This document shows, piece by piece, positions 33,613 through 39,203 of a stretch of DNA of 39,203 bases (positions are counted from its first letter, which is position 1; every line of letters begins with the position of its first letter). A program made the position numbers and the translations under genes. The stretch is taken from assembly GCF_013464485.1 (NCBI RefSeq), contig NZ_RAUX01000022.1, forward strand, positions 1 through 39,203, written 5' to 3'. The notes under the pieces were generated by a model that did not search any database, was not told where the DNA came from, and saw only the letters and a list, made by a program, of their open reading frames with translations. Source of the stretch: Stenotrophomonas maltophilia. GTDB taxonomy: Bacteria > Pseudomonadota > Gammaproteobacteria > Xanthomonadales > Xanthomonadaceae.

Positions 33613-35934
33613 TCAGTGCAGGGTGGCGTTACCCGGATCCAACCGATCGATCACGCCCTGCATGGCGCTGTCGAAGGCGCCGTCGTCCACATGGGCGCGC
33701 AGGCGGCCCAGCCGCACCATCACCGCCAGTTCTTCCGGCGAGGCCACGCAGAAGCGCACACCGCGGCGGTTGACGAACAGCAGGCGCGAGGAAATCGGGC
33801 TGACCCAGGACAGCTTGCCGGCCTGGACCTTGCCGTCCTTGTCGACGAAATCCAACCAGTTGCCGATTTCCATGCGGCGGAAGCGGTCGGCATCGGCATT
33901 GTCGAAATCGTCGGCGTCGATCTGCCCACCCAGCTCGACCGCAGGCGATTCAGCCACCGGCGGCGCCGGCAGCGCAACCTGCGGCAGCTCCGGCAGCGCG
34001 CGCTGCAGTTCCGGCCTGGATTCGGCGATGCCCTGCAGGGTGTCATGCAAGGCATCAACGGCCCCGGTGGCCGCGTCGCCATGCACGCCCACGCTGGCAA
34101 ACACCTTGGCCAGTACTGGCTGCCAGGCCTGCAGCCATGGTTTGCCGACAATCTGGCGACGGGCCTCGGCCACTTCCTCCAGCAGACCGTCGCCCAGGCT
34201 GAGGGCTTCGACCACCGATGCGCCCTCCTCACCCTCACGCAGCAGCGCCAGGGTCAGGTGGTGCTGCCACGGCTGGCGCAGGAACTCGGCGATGGCTGGC
34301 GGCAGGGTTGAGTCGCCGATGCGGCGGTCCAGTTCGGCGCCGGCACGGGTGCGTGCCATTTCCAGCTTTTCCTGACCGCGCTGGGTCTCGGCGGCACGAC
34401 GCTCGGCGATTTCCACGCGGCGGCGGTGCTGCACCAGGAACTCGCGGAATTCTTCTTCCAGGGTCAGGAAGATCGCCAGGTTCTCGTTGAACTCGGCCAC
34501 CAGGCGCTCGATGATCTCCTCGACCTTGGCCATCAGCATGCGCTCGGCCTGGCTCTCGCCAGTATTGCCCTCACAGGCCTCGGCCAGCGAGTTGAGCAGC
34601 TTGCGGGCCGGATGGGTCTTCTGCACGAACATGCGGCGATCGAGCATGGCAACCTTGACGAAGGGCACCACCAGGCGACCGATCAGCTCACGCGAGCGGC
34701 CTTCCAGTTCACGCTCATCCAGCATGACGTCGAACAGCATGCCGACCAGATCGATCGCATCCTCGTCCTGCGGATCCAGCCGGGTCTGGCCCGGGTCGAC
34801 ACCGAGGCGGGTGGCGCTGGACAGCACTTCACTCTTCAGCCGCTGCGCCAGGGATTCGCCGTCCTCGCCGATTGCCGCGCGCAGCGTCGCACTGGGCGTG
34901 GCCTGCAGCAGCGACAGCACCGACATCATCTCGCGCTGGCTCAACGGGCGATGCTGGCCCACCGCCACCTGCGCGGCCGAGGTGGCGTCCTCGCGCACGT
35001 GGCGGGTCTGCTGCAGCAGTTCATGCAGGGCTTCCAGCAGCATGCCCTGCTGGCCTGCGTAGGCTTCACCGCTGCCAACGTCCTCCGCCGCGAGGTGCTG
35101 CTGCAAGTGGCCACGGCGCTCGGACCAGCGCGCGGCGAAGCGCTGTGCCCAGGCCGGTGCGGCCTGTTCATCGTCGCTGAACTCGGATTCGAAGCCCGCT
35201 GCGTGCTGCGGTTCGGCCAGCTCATCCGCGCTCTGCGCCATGCGCGGGTCGGGCGCTGCCGACAGCGGACGCCGCGGCGCGCCCATCTGCGACATCACGC
35301 CGGCAGCGGCCAGCTGTTCGTCCAGCTTCTCGTAAATACGCCCCACCGGCGCGCGCAGGTCACGCTCGCACAGCTTGATCAGCACCAGGTGTACTTCCGG
35401 AGCCAGCTCACAGCCGGCGAAGGCCTCATGTATGGCCACGCCCAGGTGCTCGGGGCTGATCGGGTTGAGGTCAGCATCCAGCTCGGCACCACCGATCAAC
35501 CGTCCCAGCCGCCGATCCAGCCGCGCCAGCACCGGCTTGAAGTCGCGCAGCAGCACAGTGGCGAAGTTGCGCACCGCCAACCGCGATTCCAGCACGTGTT
35601 CAGCCAGCAGGCTCAGGCCATCCTCGGCCGGCCCGGACAGGCTCGCCTCGGCCGACAACGGTTCGCCACTGGCCAGTGCATCCCAGCCGCGCTGCAGGTG
35701 GCCAGCAAAGGCAGCGGCGATCTCTTCACGACGACGCCGCAGCTCCCGCATTGCATCCAGGAACAGCAGCTGCGACGAACCTGCATTGCCGGCCCGGTCG
35801 AACAAGGCATCGTCGAAACGCGCCAGGGCGGCGCCGAAAGCCTGGCACAGCGCGGGCAGGACCATGTCCCGGGCACGCTGAAGCTGGACCGGGTCACGCC
35901 CCGGCGATCCCATCGGTGTGGGCGCGCTCATCAT
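33613..35934 (-). CDS. DUF1631 family protein
   Basis: 773 aa from the first of two adjacent ATGs (35934), with GGGGAG about 10 nt upstream. It is a large, mostly helical, soluble protein typical of DUF1631: LVLIKLCERDLRAPVGRIYEKLDEQLA, FEIVKRF-free central helices with DVMLDERELEGRSRELIGRLVVPFVKVAMLD, and NSLAEACEGNTG. The last ~90 residues (IGNWLDFVDKDGKVQAGKLSWVSPISSRLLFVNRRGVRF) look like a small beta-barrel module similar to PilZ-type domains, without an obvious RxxxR motif. No enzymatic function is known. It lies 53 bp upstream of pntAA on the same strand. A c-di-GMP link is speculative. Confidence 0.88.
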   Translation of the reverse strand: MMSAPTPMGSPGRDPVQLQRARDMVLPALCQAFGAALARFDDALFDRAGNAGSSQLLFLDAMRELRRRREEIAAAFAGHLQRGWDALASGEPLSAEASLSGPAEDGLSLLAEHVLESRLAVRNFATVLLRDFKPVLARLDRRLGRLIGGAELDADLNPISPEHLGVAIHEAFAGCELAPEVHLVLIKLCERDLRAPVGRIYEKLDEQLAAAGVMSQMGAPRRPLSAAPDPRMAQSADELAEPQHAAGFESEFSDDEQAAPAWAQRFAARWSERRGHLQQHLAAEDVGSGEAYAGQQGMLLEALHELLQQTRHVREDATSAAQVAVGQHRPLSQREMMSVLSLLQATPSATLRAAIGEDGESLAQRLKSEVLSSATRLGVDPGQTRLDPQDEDAIDLVGMLFDVMLDERELEGRSRELIGRLVVPFVKVAMLDRRMFVQKTHPARKLLNSLAEACEGNTGESQAERMLMAKVEEIIERLVAEFNENLAIFLTLEEEFREFLVQHRRRVEIAERRAAETQRGQEKLEMARTRAGAELDRRIGDSTLPPAIAEFLRQPWQHHLTLALLREGEEGASVVEALSLGDGLLEEVAEARRQIVGKPWLQAWQPVLAKVFASVGVHGDAATGAVDALHDTLQGIAESRPELQRALPELPQVALPAPPVAESPAVELGGQIDADDFDNADADRFRRMEIGNWLDFVDKDGKVQAGKLSWVSPISSRLLFVNRRGVRFCVASPEELAVMVRLGRLRAHVDDGAFDSAMQGVIDRLDPGNATLH

Positions 35935-36247
35935 TCGGGAAGGCTCCCCACCTTCTCTGGTACGACAGACAGCATGGACATCGCGACGGCCGGCACACCC
36001 CATGTACCGGTACGTTGATGGTAGGCCGGCCAGCCTGTCACGGACAGTGAAACAGTCCTCACTTCAAACCTCGTGGCCGGCGGCCCGGCAAGATGGGTAT
36101 CGTAAGCCGTGCAAGGCCCGCGAGGCGAGGGGAAGCGGTCGTCCGTTTCCCGCCGGTGGCATGATGTTCATCACAGTTTGATATTCAGGGGCCGGACGCG
36201 ACACAAACGGCGTCCTTGACCACCCCGACTATAATCAAACACCCGTG
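35935..36247. promoter_or_regulatory. 313-bp divergent intergenic region with a perfect -10 box
   Basis: Lies between the DUF1631 gene (minus) and the nitroreductase gene (plus). TATAAT at 36230-36235 matches the sigma-70 -10 consensus. TTGACC at 36216-36221 is only 8 nt away, so it cannot be its -35, and I see no good -35 at 17 nt. A transcript from this -10 would begin near 36242, giving a 5' leader of only a few bases for the ATG at 36248. I see no REP or terminator in the rest. Confidence 0.5.
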
Positions 36248-36847
36248 ATGACCGGTTCAGACTCCATGCCCGACGCCGCCGCCCTGCTTGCCCTGGATGC
36301 CCGCCGCTCAGTGCCTTCGCGGCAGCTGGCCGCGCCTGGCCCGGACCCGGCCACCCTGCAGCGGATGCTGGCCTCGGCCGTGCGCGTGCCCGACCACGGC
36401 AAGCGCGTACCGTTCCGCTTCCTGAAGATCGCCGGCGATGCACGTCACACTCTGGGCGACTTCCTGGCCGAGCGCAGCCGCCAGCGCGACCCGCATGCGG
36501 GTGAGGCGGTGTTCGAGAAGGACCGGCAGCGCTTCAGCCACGCGCCGCTGGTGATCGTGGTGGTGGCCAGCCCGCGCCCGGACCCGAAAGTACCCGAGCA
36601 GGAACAGCTGATGACCGCCGGCTGCGTCTGCTTCGCTCTGCTGCAGGCCGCGCAGGCGCTGGGCTTCGGCGCCCAGTGGCTGACCGCCTGGATGGCCTTC
36701 GATCCAGCCGTGCACGCCTGCCTGGGCCTGGCCGAGGGCGAAGGCATCGCCGGTTTCATCCATATCGGCACGCCGAAGGCCGCCGTACCCGAGCGCGAGC
36801 GTCCGGACCCCGCCGCCCTGCTGCGTGACTGGACACCGCCGGCATGA
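36248..36847 (+). CDS. Nitroreductase family protein (YdjA-like)
   Basis: FMN-dependent oxidoreductase, 199 aa from the ATG at 36248; a GTG one codon before and an ATG at 36266 are alternatives. It is the short YdjA-type. DARRSVPSRQL gives the Arg-x-Ser FMN phosphate contact (family RRSxxxxxL). VRVPDHGKRVPFRFLKIAGDA, TAGCVCFALLQAAQALGFGAQWLTAW and GEGIAGFIHIGTPK follow. The physiological acceptor is unknown. Its stop overlaps the exonuclease gene (ATGA). First gene of a four-gene overlapping run. Confidence 0.92.
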   Translation: MTGSDSMPDAAALLALDARRSVPSRQLAAPGPDPATLQRMLASAVRVPDHGKRVPFRFLKIAGDARHTLGDFLAERSRQRDPHAGEAVFEKDRQRFSHAPLVIVVVASPRPDPKVPEQEQLMTAGCVCFALLQAAQALGFGAQWLTAWMAFDPAVHACLGLAEGEGIAGFIHIGTPKAAVPERERPDPAALLRDWTPPA

Positions 36848-37779
36848 CCCTGCCGGCACCACTGCCTTCGCTGTATCTGGTCGACGCCAGCATCTACGTA
36901 TTCCGCGCCTGGCACTCGCTGCCGGACCAGTTCCAGGACGCGCAGGGCTGGCCGACCAACGCGGTGCACGGTTTCGCCCGCTTCCTGCTGGACCTGCTCG
37001 AGCGCGAGCGCCCCCGCCACATCGCCATCGCCTTCGACGAAGCACTGGACAGCGGTTTCCGGCACCGCCTGTATCCGGCCTACAAGGCCAACCGCGACCC
37101 CGCGCCGGAAGCGCTCAAGCGCCAGTTCGTGCACTGCAAGGCGCTATGCGCGGCGTTGGGCCTGGCGGTGCTGGCGCACCACGAGTACGAGGCTGACGAT
37201 CTGATCGGCAGTGCGCTGCACGTGCATCGCGGCAGCCATCGCGGCGTGATCATCTCCGCCGACAAGGACCTGTCGCAACTGCTGCTGGATCACGACGAAC
37301 AGTGGGACTACGCACGCAACCAGCGCTGGGACGTGGCCGGGGTGAAGGCACGACATGGCGTGCACGCGCACCAGATCGCCGATTACCTGGCACTGTGCGG
37401 CGATGCGGTGGACAACATTCCCGGCGTCAGTGGCGTCGGCAGCAAGTCCGCCGCCGTGCTGCTGGCCCATTTCGGCAGCATGGATGCGCTGTACGAGCGC
37501 CTGGATGAAGTGCCGTTCCTGCGCCTGCGCGGTGCCGCGCAGATGGCCGTGCGCCTGCGCGAACAGCGCGAGCACGCCCTGCTCTGGCGCCAACTGACCA
37601 CCATCGCGCTGGACGCGCCACTGGAAGGCAGCCAACCCGGCCTGCTGCGCCAGACGGCCGATCCCGAGCTGCTGGACGGCCTGTGCCAGACGCTGCGCTT
37701 CGGCCCGATGACCCGCCGCCGGCTGTTCGATGCCGCCGGCGTACCCGACATTCTTCCCACCCACAGCGAGCCCGCATGA
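36844..37779 (+). CDS. 5'-3' exonuclease / flap-endonuclease domain protein
   Basis: A stand-alone 5'-nuclease of the kind found at the N-terminus of DNA polymerase I (ExoIX/Xni-like), 311 aa. Metal-site and family motifs: LVDASIYVFRAW (Asp14), IAIAFDEALDSGFRHRLYPAYKANRD, HHEYEADDLIGS, VIISADKDLSQLL. The helix-hairpin-helix CGDAVDNIPGVSGVGSKSAAVLLAHFGSMDALYERL follows. All acidic positions expected for a catalytic FEN-type enzyme appear present, unlike E. coli Xni, which lacks some. Acts on DNA flaps or Okazaki-type intermediates. Overlaps both neighbours by 4 bp (ATGA). Confidence 0.93.
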   Translation: MTLPAPLPSLYLVDASIYVFRAWHSLPDQFQDAQGWPTNAVHGFARFLLDLLERERPRHIAIAFDEALDSGFRHRLYPAYKANRDPAPEALKRQFVHCKALCAALGLAVLAHHEYEADDLIGSALHVHRGSHRGVIISADKDLSQLLLDHDEQWDYARNQRWDVAGVKARHGVHAHQIADYLALCGDAVDNIPGVSGVGSKSAAVLLAHFGSMDALYERLDEVPFLRLRGAAQMAVRLREQREHALLWRQLTTIALDAPLEGSQPGLLRQTADPELLDGLCQTLRFGPMTRRRLFDAAGVPDILPTHSEPA

Positions 37780-38330
37780 GCCAGCGCAACACCGAAGCCC
37801 CGCGTGTCGTCTATGAAGGCAAGTACCAGCGCATGCTGGTGCGCGGCACCTGGGAGTACAGCGAACGCACCCACGCCGGCGGCCTGGCCGCGATCATCAT
37901 CGCCGTCACCCCCGAGGACAAGGTGCTGTTCGTCGAGCAGTTCCGCGTGCCGCTGCAGGCACCCACCATCGAGATGCCCGCCGGCCTGGTCGGCGACATC
38001 CACGCCGGCGAGTCGATCGAAGTCTCCGCGGTGCGCGAACTGGAGGAAGAAACCGGCTGGACCGCCGATCACGCCGAAGTGCTGCTGATCGGCCCGACCT
38101 CCTCCGGCGCCAGCAGCGAGAAGATCGCCTTCGTGCGTGCCAGCGGCCTGCGCCGCATTGGCGAGGGCGGTGGTGACGACAGCGAAGACATCACTGTGCA
38201 CGAGATTCCGCGCAGCGAAGCCGCGGCCTGGCTGGTGCAGAAAATGGGCGAAGGCTACGAGCTCGATGCCAAGCTCTGGGCCGGGCTGTGGATGATCGAG
38301 CACCACCTGGACGGACGCCCGCGTGGCTGA
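37776..38330 (+). CDS. Nudix hydrolase (ADP-sugar pyrophosphatase-like)
   Basis: 184 aa from the ATG at 37776, overlapping the exonuclease stop. The Nudix box is complete: GLVGDIHAGESIEVSAVRELEEETGW (G-x5-E-x7-RE-L-x-EE-x-G-W). It is preceded by VLFVEQFRVPLQAPTIEMPAG, typical of the ADP-ribose pyrophosphatase group. It should hydrolyse a nucleoside diphosphate linked to another moiety; the exact substrate cannot be told. The stop codon lies 8 bp inside the next gene. Confidence 0.93.
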   Translation: MSQRNTEAPRVVYEGKYQRMLVRGTWEYSERTHAGGLAAIIIAVTPEDKVLFVEQFRVPLQAPTIEMPAGLVGDIHAGESIEVSAVRELEEETGWTADHAEVLLIGPTSSGASSEKIAFVRASGLRRIGEGGGDDSEDITVHEIPRSEAAAWLVQKMGEGYELDAKLWAGLWMIEHHLDGRPRG

Positions 38331-39120
38331 TGCCGACCTGCACGCGCTGCCGGCGTTGCTGGGTGCAGACGACCCTGCGCTCTACACGATCCACCGCGCA
38401 CAGGGTGCCTCGCCGTACCTGCTGCTGGCCGACCACGCCGGCCAGCAGGTGCCGCATGCGCTGACCGGGCTCGGCCTGGCGCAGGTGGATCTGGACCGCC
38501 ATATCGGCTGGGACATCGGCATTGCCGGCACCACCCGCGCACTGGCCGAACGACTGGACGCCTGGGCGATCGAACAGACCTATTCGCGGCTGCTGATCGA
38601 CTGCAACCGCCCGCTGGCCTCGCCGACGCTGATTCCTGAAGTGAGCGACCACACGGTGGTGCCAGGCAATGCCGGCTTGTCGGCGGCGCAGCGGCAACAG
38701 CGCATCGAAACGATCCATGCGCCGTACCACGCGTGCATCGACGCCGAGCTTGATGCACGCCTTGATGCCGGCCGCCCCACCCTGCTGGTGATGATGCACA
38801 GCTTCACCCCGGTGATGAACGGCATGCAGCGGCCGTGGCATGCCGGCGTGCTGTACCACCAGGACACGCGCTTTGCCCATGCCCTGCTGCAGGCGCTGCG
38901 CGACGAAGGCGACCTGGTGGTGGGTGACAACCAACCGTATTCGGTGAGCAGCACCAGCGACTACGCGGTCCCGGTGCATGGCGAAGGCCGTGGGCTGGTG
39001 CACGTGGAACTGGAGATCCGCCAGGACCTGATTGCCGATGAAGCCGGGCAACAGGCGTGGGCCGAGCGGCTGGCACGCATTTTCAGCGCGTTGCAGCCGC
39101 AGTTGCTGGCGTTTGGTTGA
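38323..39120 (+). CDS. N-formylglutamate amidohydrolase family protein
   Basis: 265 aa with a GTG start at 38323 (no in-frame ATG nearby). Family features: LLLADHAGQQVPHAL, DLDRHIGWDIGIAGTTRALAERL, YSRLLIDCNRPLASPTLIPEVSDHTVVPGN, and LLVMMHSFTPVMNG with a candidate metal-binding His. The classical enzyme ends one form of the histidine utilisation pathway, making glutamate and formate. No other hut gene is present, so the substrate may be a different N-formyl amino acid. Last gene of the nitroreductase-exonuclease-Nudix run. Confidence 0.88.
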   Translation: MADADLHALPALLGADDPALYTIHRAQGASPYLLLADHAGQQVPHALTGLGLAQVDLDRHIGWDIGIAGTTRALAERLDAWAIEQTYSRLLIDCNRPLASPTLIPEVSDHTVVPGNAGLSAAQRQQRIETIHAPYHACIDAELDARLDAGRPTLLVMMHSFTPVMNGMQRPWHAGVLYHQDTRFAHALLQALRDEGDLVVGDNQPYSVSSTSDYAVPVHGEGRGLVHVELEIRQDLIADEAGQQAWAERLARIFSALQPQLLAFG

Positions 39121-39182
39121 ACGCGCGAGCATCCACCCCGGAACTGCTCGCGTTCGGTTGAACGCGCGTGCATCCATCCCGA
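39101..39182. repeat. 41-bp imperfect tandem duplication over the amidohydrolase stop codon
   Basis: Unit 39101-39141 is repeated at 39142-39182 with about eight differences; GGTTGAACGCGCG and GCATCCA are identical in both. The second unit repeats the codons for LLAFG-stop, but the 41-bp offset puts them out of frame, so the protein end is unaffected. Confidence 0.75.
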
Positions 39183-39186
39183 ATCG

Positions 39187-39203
39187 GTAGTGCCGGCCGC
39201 TGG
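39187..39203. repeat. SMAG-type REP palindrome, cut by the window edge
   Basis: GTAGTGCCGGCCGCTGG begins the same palindrome seen complete at 1859 and 29067. Confidence 0.8.

Noticed and set aside
36216-36235. TTGACC ... TATAAT as a sigma-70 promoter.
   Set aside because: The hexamers are 8 nt apart, too close for one promoter. Only the -10 box is kept as a candidate.

Overview
The window is a high-GC chromosomal segment that looks like Stenotrophomonas, most likely the S. maltophilia complex (family Xanthomonadaceae). Three things suggest this. The protein set and gene order fit xanthomonads. A bacterial O-GlcNAc-transferase-like gene follows prfA, as in Xanthomonas. Most intergenic spaces hold GTAG-headed short palindromes of the SMAG REP type known from S. 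maltophilia. I see no phage, transposase, integrase or CRISPR array. This is mostly core genome with several accessory or unusual segments.

Layout, left to right. (1) 1-749: start of a tRNA-Tyr/tRNA-Gly/tRNA-Thr/tuf operon on the minus strand, with a clear promoter. (2) 802-5853: two exported hydrolases, an isoaspartyl peptidase and a cyanophycinase-like S51 peptidase, divergent from a TonB-dependent receptor. A LacI-type palindrome lies in the shared promoter region. I read this as an uptake and degradation locus for beta-aspartyl peptides or cyanophycin. (3) 5908-6284: three copies of a ~102 bp element, each with three DnaA-box-like 9-mers at exactly conserved spacing. (4) 6346-13314, minus strand: TPR protein-lolB-ispE-tRNA-Gln-prs-rplY-pth-ychF. 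(5) 13369-17430, plus strand: hemA-prfA-OGT-like. (6) 17469-18938: ppk2 flanked by repeats, including a ~520 bp nested inverted repeat between convergent genes. (7) 18939-22347: TlpA-like lipoprotein and YihY (minus), then a WrbA-like flavoprotein, a DUF2069 membrane protein and a half-length asparaginase-like protein (plus). (8) 22436-26555, minus strand: a secreted subtilisin-family protease, then M23 peptidase, winged-helix regulator and membrane protein genes in one tight operon. (9) 26735-28982: ilvE, sufT and a small membrane protein. (10) 29135-33559: the proton-translocating transhydrogenase genes, split by an opposite-strand ECF sigma cassette. (11) 33613-39120: a DUF1631 protein (minus), then a four-gene overlapping plus-strand run of nitroreductase, 5'-3' exonuclease, Nudix hydrolase and N-formylglutamate amidohydrolase-like protein.

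The most interesting items are the TonB receptor/S51/isoaspartyl peptidase locus with its operator, the triplicated DnaA-box element, the nested inverted repeat with compensatory arm changes, and the interrupted pnt operon. Function calls come from reading motifs by eye. No database search was run.
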